This document shows positions 26,319-34,327 of a stretch of DNA of 42,004 nt, one piece after another. The DNA is taken from NCBI GenBank assembly GCA_944389105.1, contig CALXLD010000038.1, positions 1 through 42,004 on the forward strand. Direction: 5' to 3'. This DNA is from an uncultured Spirochaetaceae bacterium (GTDB lineage Bacteria; Spirochaetota; Spirochaetia; Sphaerochaetales; Sphaerochaetaceae). The notes below the pieces were generated by a model. It made no database searches, had not been told where the DNA came from, and saw nothing but the letters and a program-made list of their open reading frames with translations. The position numbers and the translations under genes were made by a program. Position 1 is the first letter of the stretch; each line of letters begins with the position of its first letter.

Positions 26319-26722
26319 TGAGCCTCGACTGGATGGGAAGAGAAGTATTCAGCAACACTCTCAGCTCCTGAGGCCACTGCTTCACCAGCATTTGAAAGAA
26401 GGTTTCTGAAAGCATCAGAAGTGAAATAGGAAATTGCTTTATCGGCACTGTTCCCGACTGCAGACTGTGCTTTATCAAGATATTCCTTTCCTTCCGGAGA
26501 TGAGAGGTATGACTGAATATCAGAAAGAACACCTTCTGGCAAATCAAGCTCAGAAACCGACTGACTTATCGTTGCCTCTATATATTCATCAGAATTGACA
26601 GATATCCCAAAGAATTTAATTGAAACATCCGGCACGAGGAAATAAATAACGAAAAATACGATTATTGAAAAAACAAAGAGCCCGATAAGCCCACCAAAGA
26701 ATCCTTTTCCTGTTCCAAACAT
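26315..26722 (-). CDS. Small single-pass membrane protein, function unknown
   Basis: I do not recognise this 135-aa protein. A glycine-rich start (GTGKGFFGGLIG) leads into one membrane helix (about residues 9-31), followed by an acidic helical domain without cysteines. It is first in the five-gene operon with the MBL hydrolase, polA, coaE and the repeat protein. There is no Shine-Dalgarno. A -10-like TAGAAT (26729-26734, minus strand) ends 6 nt before the ATG, with TTCCAT 17 nt further upstream, so the transcript may be leaderless as at mnmE, epmA and epmB. Confidence 0.75.
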   Translation of the reverse strand: MFGTGKGFFGGLIGLFVFSIIVFFVIYFLVPDVSIKFFGISVNSDEYIEATISQSVSELDLPEGVLSDIQSYLSSPEGKEYLDKAQSAVGNSADKAISYFTSDAFRNLLSNAGEAVASGAESVAEYFSSHPVEAQ

Positions 26723-26728
26723 AGTTTT

Positions 26729-26757
26729 ATTCTAGCCATTATCGCCAAAGGATGGAA
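26729..26757 (-). promoter_or_regulatory. Putative leaderless promoter of the small membrane protein operon
   Basis: TTCCAT (26752-26757) and TAGAAT (26729-26734) lie 17 nt apart on the minus strand, with 6 nt between the -10 and the ATG at 26722. The -35 is a weak match. Confidence 0.45.
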
Positions 26758-26825
26758 GAAATCTTCCTTATTAATAATGGCAATAGAAATCAGTATATAG
26801 AAAATTCCGGGTCCGCCATTTTGCA

Positions 26826-26834
26826 TGCTATAAT
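26826..26834 (+). promoter_or_regulatory. Extended -10 promoter element of the beta-mannosidase-like gene
   Basis: A perfect TATAAT at 26829-26834 is preceded by TGC, an extended -10. The -35 region is poor (TTCCGG with an 18-nt spacer). The leader to the ATG at 26856 is about 15 nt and contains AAGGGA, so this gene is not leaderless. Confidence 0.65.
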
Positions 26835-26855
26835 TGAACAAAAGGGAAAAGCGGA

Positions 26856-28766
26856 ATGAAAAGCACTACATTAGATGGAAGCTGGACACTGCGGGCTGTC
26901 TCACCTATGAAAAGCAGCGGGATAGCCCAGGGAAGTGAATGGAATATGACAGTTCCTGGCAGTCTGCATGATACTCTGCTTGAGAACGGAATCATCAATG
27001 AACCATATGACGGAAACGAAATAACGCATATTTCCTGGATCGGTGAATCCACATGGAGTCTTAGAAAGAATTTCACTATAGAGAAAGGACAGGATAACTT
27101 CTTTATCAAATGCGGCAGTCTTTCCGCTGCAGTAATAATGATAAATGGAAAGGAAGCTGCCAGAAAAGATGATGACTCCCCTCTGCTCATGGAGGCAACG
27201 GACTATCTCTCCGATGGAGAAAACTGCCTTGAGATAATCTTCCCGGGAAATCAGGACGAGAAGAAAACAATGGCCTTTCCCGGAATATGGAGAAGCATAA
27301 AACTCATCTCCGACCCTGTTCTGATTATAGCTGGCGCCGAAGTCGAGACAGAGAGGAAGGACGGAAGATGGAATCTGAACATCGTGCTTTCATGCATTGC
27401 CAAAAAGGAGACTGAGACAGGATACTCAGTCACCATCAATGGAAGAACCGCAATCGGAAGAATCAGTATTCCGCAAGGAGAAAAAGAACATACAGTAACA
27501 ATTGATCCTGGCGAAGTAAGCCGATGGTGGCCGACAGGAATGGGAGGACAGCCTGTCTACCCTGTTTTTATTGACAGTAATGGGTACAAGACAACGAGAT
27601 ATGCAGTATTCAGGACTGTATCGCTCATCCCGGAAGGGCTTTTCATCAATGAACGCAGAGTATACCTAAAAGGTGCAGTCATTGAAAAAGAGAACCTCAT
27701 CCCCTCCAGAACGGACCAGAGCTATATTGAAAGAATTACAAGAAGCGCGGCAGAGGCGAACATGAACACCCTTCTGATGCGTACTTATCATGGAAAAACA
27801 TTCAGGGATGCAGCAGCAAGAAGCGGACTCCTTGCCATCCCGGAGGAATCAGCAATTTCAATACCAAAAGCACTCAGTGCCCCCTCCTTCCCATCAAAGG
27901 CAACGCTTGAGAGAATCTGGAAAAATGATGAAAGGAATATCTCATCTGCTGCGGCAGACCTCCATGGAGAAGGTGCAGGAAGGATTCTGGGAGAAATCGC
28001 GGACTCTTTCCTATTCCCGGCAGAAGAGGAAAAGCTTGTTTACCTGTCAGAAGTGAAAGCCGCGGAACTTGCAGCAAGAAAAGCAAGTGAGCAGCGATTA
28101 AGGGGTAATCATGGAATGATAATCTCCAAGCTTACTGATCCTTGGCCGGCAATCTCTGATTCTGCCATTGAATATGGCGGGAAATGGAAGCTTCTGCAGT
28201 ATGCTGCAAGAAGATTCTTCTCTCCTCTTTCCCCTATGATACTTATCGGTGACAAAACAGTATCTGTTTACTTTGTCAACGACACACCGGAGAATGCTGA
28301 AGCTGAATTCTCAATCAAGATACGGACTTTCTCAGGAACAAAGAAGGAGACAAGGGAATACTCGGCATCTGCGCCGGCGGGAAGTGCGGTAAAAGTTGCA
28401 GAGTATCCGCTCAATAGGATTGATAAGCTGAATTCTTTCATGTATGTGAAAATGTCGACAAAGGATATCCTGAGAGAAAGGACAGCACTCTTTGCCAAGC
28501 CCAAATGCGTGAAGCTCGAAGATCCGGGACTTGAGGTATCTACATATCAGAACAATCCGAGGACGTTCTCAGTAAAGCTTACTGTACATAAGCCTGCATT
28601 CTTCGTTGCACTGGACAGTCCTGTAAAGGGGTTATTCTCCGATAATGTCATCTCAGTGCGTCCTTCTGCAGAAAAAACAATCTTCTTCAGAGCTGAAGAA
28701 GATGTCTCGCTTAATGAATTTACATCATCGCTCAAGGTAATGGACCTTTATACGGCAATGCATTGA
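26856..28766 (+). CDS. Beta-mannosidase-like (GH2) protein lacking the catalytic segment
   Basis: The 636-aa protein aligns by eye with GH2 beta-mannosidases, which are usually about 820-850 aa. The sugar-binding domain is clear (VPGSLHDTLLENGII, WIGESTWSLRK), as are the Ig-like domain with RWWPTGMGGQPVYPV near 223 and the C-terminal part of the barrel (VYLSEVKAAELA, DPWPAISDSAIEYGGKWKLL near 428-447). Between about residues 330 and 343 the segment of roughly 150 residues that should carry the acid/base Glu (Asn-Glu motif) is absent. The position expected for the nucleophile Glu, five residues before SFPS, is Ala339. It has no signal peptide. The reading frame is intact, so it may be a non-catalytic binding or regulatory protein. 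Confidence 0.8.
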   Translation: MKSTTLDGSWTLRAVSPMKSSGIAQGSEWNMTVPGSLHDTLLENGIINEPYDGNEITHISWIGESTWSLRKNFTIEKGQDNFFIKCGSLSAAVIMINGKEAARKDDDSPLLMEATDYLSDGENCLEIIFPGNQDEKKTMAFPGIWRSIKLISDPVLIIAGAEVETERKDGRWNLNIVLSCIAKKETETGYSVTINGRTAIGRISIPQGEKEHTVTIDPGEVSRWWPTGMGGQPVYPVFIDSNGYKTTRYAVFRTVSLIPEGLFINERRVYLKGAVIEKENLIPSRTDQSYIERITRSAAEANMNTLLMRTYHGKTFRDAAARSGLLAIPEESAISIPKALSAPSFPSKATLERIWKNDERNISSAAADLHGEGAGRILGEIADSFLFPAEEEKLVYLSEVKAAELAARKASEQRLRGNHGMIISKLTDPWPAISDSAIEYGGKWKLLQYAARRFFSPLSPMILIGDKTVSVYFVNDTPENAEAEFSIKIRTFSGTKKETREYSASAPAGSAVKVAEYPLNRIDKLNSFMYVKMSTKDILRERTALFAKPKCVKLEDPGLEVSTYQNNPRTFSVKLTVHKPAFFVALDSPVKGLFSDNVISVRPSAEKTIFFRAEEDVSLNEFTSSLKVMDLYTAMH

Positions 28767-28785
28767 GTGGGGACTTCCCCACTCA
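28764..28785. terminator. Shared hairpin containing both convergent stop codons
   Basis: A perfect 9-bp stem TGAGTGGGG/CCCCACTCA with an ACTT loop. The 5' TGA is the stop of the beta-mannosidase-like gene, and the 3' TCA is the stop (TGA on the minus strand) of livF. No T-tract follows on either strand, so termination may need another factor. Confidence 0.65.
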
Positions 28786-29517
28786 TGCTCCAAGGTATGC
28801 TTTCTGAACTCTCTCATTCATCAGGAGCGCCTCGCCCTTATCCTCAAGAACGATCTTTCCGTTTTCAAGCACATAGCCATAGCTCGAAGAACGGAGAGCA
28901 AGACGTGCATTCTGCTCAACAAGGAATACTGTTACCTTGTTCTCCTGATTTATTATCCTGATTTTATTGAAGATATCCTGAACAACAAGAGGAGCAAGAC
29001 CAAGTCCAGGCTCATCAAGAAGCAGAAGTCTCGGGGAAGACATAAGAGCTCTGGCAATTGCCATCATCTGCTGCTCTCCTCCTGAAAGAGATCTGGTCTT
29101 CTGCTTCTTTCTGGCTCCGAGAATCGGGAAGAATTCATACATCTCTTCCTTTCTCTTATTGATGAGCTCCTGATCACGGACCATAAAAGCTCCCATATCA
29201 AGATTTTCCTCAACTGTCATATCAGCAAAGACATGCCGCCCCTCAGGAACGAGCGCTATACCGCGACGGGCAATAAGGTCTGTAGAAAGGCTGCCATGAT
29301 GCTTTGTCTGGGCAATAACCTCTCCATCGAAAGAGATACTGCCGTTCTTCAGCGGCTCAAGTCCTACAATAGCTTTGAGCAAAGTAGATTTTCCTGCACC
29401 ATTTGCTCCGATAAGAGACACAACTGCACCTTCATCGACGCTCATTGAGACATTGGAAAGAGCTCTGATGCTTCCATAGGATACCGAGATATCATTGATC
29501 TTAAGAATCTCTGCCAT
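28783..29517 (-). CDS. livF: Branched-chain amino-acid ABC transporter ATPase LivF
   Basis: LivF is one of two ATPases that power the Liv importer. The 244-aa protein has Walker A GANGAGKST near residue 37, signature LSGGEQQMMAIARAL near 145, Walker B LLLLDEPGLGLAP and H-loop VEQNARLAL. It begins on the last base of the livG stop (TAATG), so translation is coupled. It is last in the livJHMGF operon, ending in the shared hairpin. Confidence 0.95.
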   Translation of the reverse strand: MAEILKINDISVSYGSIRALSNVSMSVDEGAVVSLIGANGAGKSTLLKAIVGLEPLKNGSISFDGEVIAQTKHHGSLSTDLIARRGIALVPEGRHVFADMTVEENLDMGAFMVRDQELINKRKEEMYEFFPILGARKKQKTRSLSGGEQQMMAIARALMSSPRLLLLDEPGLGLAPLVVQDIFNKIRIINQENKVTVFLVEQNARLALRSSSYGYVLENGKIVLEDKGEALLMNERVQKAYLGA

Positions 29518-30299
29518 TACTCTTCCTCCTCTTTTCCAAGATAAGCCTCGATAACACCTTTGTCGTGCTTGATATCATTAGGAGTGCCCTCTGCGATCTT
29601 CATTCCGAAATTCAGAACTGTGATATTGTCGCAGATATTCATGACAAGCTTCATATCATGTTCAATAAGCACTACAGTCACTCCAAGAGAGCGTATCTTA
29701 TCCACGACAGCCATCAGATGGGCTGTTTCTGCAGGATTCATGCCAGCAGCAGGCTCATCGAGGAAGAGAAGCTTAGGTTCTGCGGCAAGTGCACGGGCAA
29801 TCTCAAGCTCTCTCTGCTTTCCATATGGAAGACTTCCTGCAAAATCCTGGGCATGAGCCTCCATTTCAAAGAATCTAAGCCAATCCATTGCCCTGCGGTA
29901 AACTTCCCTGTTCTCCTTAGCAGCAAAGACATAGCTCTTCAATGCCTGGGAAAAACGATGGTGGAAAGGACTCTCCCCGACTTTGAAATGAAGTCCCATC
30001 ATTACATTCTCAACAACTGTAAGCTCTTTATAAAGCCTTATATTCTGGAATGTACGGGCAATTCCCATTCTGCTTATCTTCCATGCCGGAAGGCCAGTAA
30101 TATCATTACCATCAAAGATAATCTTTCCGCTGGTTGGTTTATCAATTCCCGTGATCTGGTTGAAAAGCGTGGTCTTTCCTGCTCCATTTGGACCAATCAG
30201 ACCAGTGACAAGACCTTTCTCAACATGGAAATCAACATCATTTACAGCAATGACTCCTCCGAATTCCCTTGTGAGATGTTCAGTCTCAAGAATCCTCAT
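29517..30299 (-). CDS. livG: Branched-chain amino-acid ABC transporter ATPase LivG
   Basis: LivG is the second ATPase of the Liv system. The 260-aa protein has Walker A GPNGAGKTTLFNQITG near residue 37, signature LPYGKQRELEIARAL, Walker B LLFLDEPAAGMNPAE and the H-loop IEHDMKLVM. The Liv-type insertion between Q-loop and signature (ARTFQNIRLY to about residue 150) is present. It overlaps livM by 4 nt. Confidence 0.95.
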   Translation of the reverse strand: MRILETEHLTREFGGVIAVNDVDFHVEKGLVTGLIGPNGAGKTTLFNQITGIDKPTSGKIIFDGNDITGLPAWKISRMGIARTFQNIRLYKELTVVENVMMGLHFKVGESPFHHRFSQALKSYVFAAKENREVYRRAMDWLRFFEMEAHAQDFAGSLPYGKQRELEIARALAAEPKLLFLDEPAAGMNPAETAHLMAVVDKIRSLGVTVVLIEHDMKLVMNICDNITVLNFGMKIAEGTPNDIKHDKGVIEAYLGKEEEE

Positions 30300-31240
30300 A
30301 CCTCACCCCCTTTTGCCTTCTTTTTAGGACGAGCAAAGAAGTCACGGAATTTTTCCATCCTGGTCCGGGGATCCCCATAGCGGTATTTATCACGGCCAAG
30401 GATTCCCTGCGGACGGCAGAGCATCATGACAACAAGAAGAAGTCCATAGATCAGCTGCTTAGCCTGTGCAGGAATTACATTAGTAAGCCCCGTAAGCTGT
30501 GGCAAATAGGATATGAACTGGATGATAAACGCACCAAGAATTACAGCTTTTGCATTTCCCATACCGCCCAGAACAACAGTACAAAGCACCATTACTGATA
30601 CCATGAATGTATAGGAACCAGGCTGTACTGTAAGCGTATAAGCTGTCTGCAGACATCCGGCAATCCCACCGACAGCTGCACCTAGCACGAATGAGCTTAT
30701 CTTATATTTAGTCACATTGATTCCATTGGACTGAGCAGCAACCTCATCTTCTCTGACAGCTATCATCGCACGGCCTAGACGACTATGTGCGAGCTGCTGG
30801 AAAAGAATGTAGAAAACAAGAACAAAAGCCCAGATGAGAATGATGAATGCAAGTTTATTCCTGGATGCAAACTGATAGCCAAAAAGCGTAGCTCTTGGAA
30901 TGCTGTTGTATCCTACAGGATTTATGTTTGTGGCAATATTTCTGATGATTTCCCCGAGTCCTAATGTGGCAATACAAAGATAGTCACCCTTGAGACGGAG
31001 CGTAGGAATACCGATTAAAAGCCCAACGAGCCCTGCAGCTATAGCTGCAACAGGAAGCGAAATCCAGAAAGAAAGACCGAATGTCTTGCAAATAATGGCA
31101 GTAGCATAGCTTCCGATACAGAAGAAACCAGCATGGCAGAGTGAGAGCATTCCTGTATAGCCTGTAATACAATTCTGCCCGATTGCCATCACTGCATATA
31201 TACCTGCATAAATGAGGATTAGCTGAAAGAAATTAAGCAT
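30296..31240 (-). CDS. livM: Branched-chain amino-acid ABC transporter permease LivM
   Basis: LivM is one of the two membrane channels. The sequence has about eight to nine membrane helices, the family motif GYTGMLSLCHAGFFCIGSYATA near the N-terminus, and the cytoplasmic coupling loop AHSRLGRAMIAVREDEVAAQSNGIN near residues 150-175. I chose the ATG at 31240 (314 aa); an upstream in-frame start would add 13 Arg/Ser-rich residues inside livH. The start follows the livH stop as TGATATG. A short basic tail ends the protein. Confidence 0.94.
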   Translation of the reverse strand: MLNFFQLILIYAGIYAVMAIGQNCITGYTGMLSLCHAGFFCIGSYATAIICKTFGLSFWISLPVAAIAAGLVGLLIGIPTLRLKGDYLCIATLGLGEIIRNIATNINPVGYNSIPRATLFGYQFASRNKLAFIILIWAFVLVFYILFQQLAHSRLGRAMIAVREDEVAAQSNGINVTKYKISSFVLGAAVGGIAGCLQTAYTLTVQPGSYTFMVSVMVLCTVVLGGMGNAKAVILGAFIIQFISYLPQLTGLTNVIPAQAKQLIYGLLLVVMMLCRPQGILGRDKYRYGDPRTRMEKFRDFFARPKKKAKGGEV

Positions 31241-31241
31241 A

Positions 31242-32168
31242 TCAGACCTTCTCCCTCTCGTTCTTGCCGAGGATTCCATCTGGCTTTACCAGAAGGACAA
31301 TGATAAGAACGGCAAATGCGACTGTATCACGCATACCGTTCGGGATATGCAGCAGAGGAGCACCTACAGCTTCAAGGATTCCAAGAAGAATCCCCCCTAT
31401 CATGGCACCCTGGATATTTCCAATTCCTCCAATAACAGCTGCAACAAATGCTTTGAGACCAGTCATTGTTCCCATTGATGGATATACACGGAAATCAAAG
31501 GCAGCAAGCATGCCTCCAACAGCAGCAAGAGCGCTTCCAATTGCAAACGTAAGGGAAATAACCCTGTTTACATTTATTCCCATCAGCATACTTGTTGACT
31601 GATCGAGAGAGCAGGCTCTCATAGCCTTACCCATTCTCGTCTTGTTAACAAAGAATGTGAGAAGAAGCATCATCGCAACAGAGACAACTACCATTACGAT
31701 CTGATGCGGAGTAATTGAGATTCCGCCAATATGGATCGGAGTATTCTCAAATGGATAAGGGAAACGGCGCGACTGGGTTCCGAAAATCCAGGCAGCTCCA
31801 TTTGAAAGGATGAATGAAACACCGATAGCAGAGAGAAGCGGTGCAAGCCTGTTTGCGTTTCTAAGCGGCTTATAAGCAATTCTCTCAATAACCATTCCGA
31901 GAACTGCGCATGAAGCCATGCTTATAAGCATTGAAATGAAGAATGCAATCAGCGTCCAGGCACTTGGGTCTGCGGCTTCTCCACCTGTCAGGGCATTATA
32001 GATAATAAGACCGATGAACGCCCCTACCATCAGGATATCACCATGAGCAAAATTAATGAACTTGAGGATGCCGTACACCATCGTATAGCCAAGGGCAATC
32101 AGCGAATAGATTGCTCCAAGCGTCAGACCGTTCACAATGTACTGCATGTAGAGTGTTAATGTACCCAC
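31242..32168 (-). CDS. livH: Branched-chain amino-acid ABC transporter permease LivH
   Basis: LivH is the partner membrane channel. The sequence has the family start (YIVNGLTLGAIYSLIALGYTMVYG), the INFAHGDILMVGAF motif and the coupling loop RMGKAMRACSLDQSTSMLMGIN. I place the start at the GTG at 32168 (308 aa), where GGAGGAGG lies just upstream. A longer reading from a GTG at 32213 would start inside a terminator-like hairpin, and the ATG at 32147 lies too far from the ribosome site. It is the second gene of the operon. Confidence 0.92.
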   Translation of the reverse strand: MGTLTLYMQYIVNGLTLGAIYSLIALGYTMVYGILKFINFAHGDILMVGAFIGLIIYNALTGGEAADPSAWTLIAFFISMLISMASCAVLGMVIERIAYKPLRNANRLAPLLSAIGVSFILSNGAAWIFGTQSRRFPYPFENTPIHIGGISITPHQIVMVVVSVAMMLLLTFFVNKTRMGKAMRACSLDQSTSMLMGINVNRVISLTFAIGSALAAVGGMLAAFDFRVYPSMGTMTGLKAFVAAVIGGIGNIQGAMIGGILLGILEAVGAPLLHIPNGMRDTVAFAVLIIVLLVKPDGILGKNEREKV

Positions 32169-32199
32169 TTCCTCCTCCGGATTATGCTTAAACAAGAAA

Positions 32200-32227
32200 C
32201 TGCCGGAAAGCACCAGCCTTCCGACAG
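32200..32227 (-). terminator. Hairpin between livJ and livH, possible partial terminator
   Basis: CTGTCGGAA and TTCCGGCAG pair over 9 bp (one G-U) around a 10-nt loop, followed on the minus strand by TTTCTTGTTT. Placed just after the binding-protein gene, it could reduce transcription into livHMGF or stabilise livJ mRNA. Confidence 0.6.
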
Positions 32228-32250
32228 CAATTGTTCTTTATTCAATTGAA

Positions 32251-33435
32251 TCAGTCAACCTGCACGATGTGTCCATCAACTACCTGGAATGCACCAACAT
32301 ATACAGGTGTAGTTCCTTCAACTTCATAGACACCCTGGCTTGCTACAAGATCACCATTTGCAGCAAAGTTCATTGTTCCATTGGCTCCCTGGAAATCATC
32401 TGTAGCTGCTACTTCATTGCGGATAGCTGTTGTATCTGCGGAATCTGCCCTGTCGATAGCTGCAGCAAGGATGTATGTAGCATCATAGCTGTTTGTAGCA
32501 AATGAATCAGGGGAATCTCCGTTATAAGCTTCTGAATATGCAACCTGGAAATCTGCAAGAATTGAGGAAGCCTCAGCCTGTGCAGGTCCAACATAGATAA
32601 CACCATCTGTGAAATCCGGAGCAAGGTTGTAGATTTCAGGATCTGAGAATCCATCGCTTGAAAGGAATGGAACATTCACTCCAAGCTGTGCTGCCTGCTC
32701 AAGAATAAGAGCATCCTCTACTGTATAGTTAGGAATATATACAGCCTCAGGAGCAGCTGCTCTGATTTCAGTAAGCTGTGTTCTGAAATCCTTGTCACCG
32801 ACCATACAGGTCTCTTCTGCTACAACCTGTCCGCCAAGAGCTTCAAATGTCTCCTTCATTCCAAGAGCAAGACCCTGGCTGTAATCATTCATAGCATAAA
32901 GAGATGCAAGCTTTCTGTATCCAAGTACCTCATAAAAATAATGACCAGCTACCTCTGACTGCAGAGCATCGGATGGAACCGTCCTGAAAACATAGTTAAG
33001 TCCATCAGGATTTGTTGCAGGCTGTGCTGTGACATCCTTATGAGTTGCAGAAGGAGAAATCATTACTATTCCATCTTCCTGGCAGCGCTGTGCAACAGCA
33101 AGGGCAGGAGAAGTGAAAACAGGTCCGATAATAGCGCATACTTCATCCATGTATGCAAGCTTCTCATAAGCTGCGAGAGCTTTATCAACAGTACCTTCGC
33201 TGTCTTCTGCAATAAGCTCAAGCATCTTTCCATCAACACCACCATCGGCATTGATTTCATTTATTGCGAGACGAGCTGCATTAGAGCATCTGATTCCATA
33301 ATTTGCATTATCGCCTGTGAGAGGTCCGATGAAACCGATCTTGTATGTATCCCCTGAGCTCTCACCAGAACCACCAGCTACTACGCCTGCAAGGCAGACA
33401 AAAGCAACAAGCAGAAGAGCAATCACCTTTCTCAT
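32251..33435 (-). CDS. livJ: Branched-chain amino-acid ABC transporter substrate-binding protein
   Basis: This periplasmic type I binding protein delivers ligand to LivHM. The 394-aa protein starts with a signal peptide (basic MRK, hydrophobic residues 4-20). The only cysteine there (Cys14) does not sit in a good lipobox, so signal peptidase I cleavage near VVA/GGSGE is likelier than lipidation, though spirochaete lipoboxes are loose. The mature protein has the family opening YKIGFIGPLTGDNANYGI and the ligand-pocket strands GPVFTSPALA and MISPSATH. It leads the operon, with AGGAGG 7 nt upstream. The ligand may be Leu/Ile/Val or another amino acid. Confidence 0.94.
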   Translation of the reverse strand: MRKVIALLLVAFVCLAGVVAGGSGESSGDTYKIGFIGPLTGDNANYGIRCSNAARLAINEINADGGVDGKMLELIAEDSEGTVDKALAAYEKLAYMDEVCAIIGPVFTSPALAVAQRCQEDGIVMISPSATHKDVTAQPATNPDGLNYVFRTVPSDALQSEVAGHYFYEVLGYRKLASLYAMNDYSQGLALGMKETFEALGGQVVAEETCMVGDKDFRTQLTEIRAAAPEAVYIPNYTVEDALILEQAAQLGVNVPFLSSDGFSDPEIYNLAPDFTDGVIYVGPAQAEASSILADFQVAYSEAYNGDSPDSFATNSYDATYILAAAIDRADSADTTAIRNEVAATDDFQGANGTMNFAANGDLVASQGVYEVEGTTPVYVGAFQVVDGHIVQVD

Positions 33436-33476
33436 AATCCACCTCCTGGATATTTACAAGGAAAAAGTTTACATAC

Positions 33477-33505
33477 CTTATACAGCAAATTGCATAATCA
33501 TACAA
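33477..33505 (-). promoter_or_regulatory. Promoter of the livJHMGF operon
   Basis: TTGTAT (33500-33505), a 17-nt spacer and TATAAG (33477-33482) lie upstream of livJ with a leader of about 35 nt containing AGGAGG. In the remaining gap up to the tRNA (33506-33759), which has no gene, I see only an imperfect palindrome at 33574-33594 (8 of 9 pairs, ATA centre) that could be an operator. Confidence 0.7.
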
Positions 33506-33759
33506 TACTCAAACATGCTTGATTAATGATGTTTTAATAAAAATCATACTTTTCACTATATAGAAAGGAAATACTCTCCAGAATATCTGAAGAGCCTTAC
33601 AATACTGGGGTCAGTTGCATATTAAAATCCATGTGCAGATACAGAAAAAGCTAAACATAACTGATATGGACTAGTAAGTTAAAATGTGCATAGTGATTAT
33701 AAGTCTTGCCACAATTGCCTAAATAAGGTATTTTGACCAAGTCTTAATATAAATATCCT

Positions 33760-33833
33760 GATCCTGTAGCTCAGCTGGATAGAGCGTACGCCTCCTAAGC
33801 GGAAGGTCAGCAGTTCGAATCTGCTCAGGATCA
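33760..33833 (+). tRNA. tRNA-Arg (anticodon CCT)
   Basis: The 74-nt cloverleaf has a 7-bp acceptor stem GATCCTG/CAGGATC, D-arm GCTC/GAGC, and anticodon loop CTCCTAA with CCT at positions 34-36. The T-arm is AGCAG-TTCGAAT-CTGCT and the discriminator is A. CCA is not encoded. The anticodon stem has one A-G mismatch (28-42). A terminator follows. Accessory genes lie directly downstream, so its 3' end could be an integration site. Confidence 0.95.
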
Positions 33834-33875
33834 TCTTAAGACATAAAAGGTGATACGGATCCTTTTCCAAAATGC

Positions 33876-33912
33876 AAGGAGCGGTATTCAAAGTATCCGC
33901 TCCTTATTTTAT
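33876..33912 (+). terminator. Terminator of tRNA-Arg
   Basis: AAGGAGCGG (33876-33884) pairs with CCGCTCCTT (33897-33905) over 9 bp and is followed by ATTTTATT. It lies 42 nt after the tRNA. Confidence 0.85.
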
Positions 33913-34116
33913 TGCTTACAAAGAATTAATATCACAGCCTAACTATAGAACCATGAAAACATGCACAAAGCCACCATTTTTATGGATTATCTCCGCAATC
34001 TCTATATTTCCATCAAAATTTTAACCACACCATTCAGAGTTTTTCCCAGTTGTATGAAAAGACAGCATCAATCATCTGCATTTGAAAATCACCACAAATC
34101 ATTTATCATTAAGTTC

Positions 34117-34326
34117 ATGAAGCACAAAGTCAAAGTAACAGTAATCGATAAGAAACTTTATCCTGAACTGCAGCAGCAGTATTGCATTAATCCGGAATCA
34201 GGAGCATGCCCATGCTACAATGTCGGAGATGAGTTCATTCTCTATCGTGATGAAGAAAGGGATGATTTCTGGCATATGGGATTGAATACACTTGTGACAC
34301 AAACTCCTCGTCTTTTAGGCCAATAG
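34117..34326 (+). pseudogene. TIGR04076-like protein, 3' end cut by the IS element
   Basis: The first 60 codons (MKHKVKVTVIDKKLYPEL..., then ACPCYNVGDEFIL) resemble the small TIGR04076 family of unknown function. Reading then enters the left inverted repeat of the IS at 34297 and stops at 34326 after ten foreign codons. The family's C-terminal Cys/Trp-rich half is missing, and it is not found on the far side of the IS. A longer in-frame extension upstream to 33961 lacks conservation features and is not included. The stretch from 33913 to 34116 has no feature I can name. Confidence 0.6.
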
Positions 34327-34327
34327 G
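34297..34327. repeat. Left terminal inverted repeat of the IS4-type element
   Basis: The outer 15 bp match the right end exactly in reverse complement; the inner part matches at about ten of sixteen positions (TTA, GCC and ATAGG blocks). Confidence 0.85.

Noticed and set aside
29565..30380. 271-codon plus-strand frame opposite livG
   Set aside because: It lies fully antisense to a canonical ATPase gene, with no ribosome site or family resemblance.
33733..33759. Standard promoter for tRNA-Arg (TTGACC with a TATAAA-like -10)
   Set aside because: The hexamers are spaced 9 or 15 nt apart depending on the choice, which does not fit; I could not settle the promoter.
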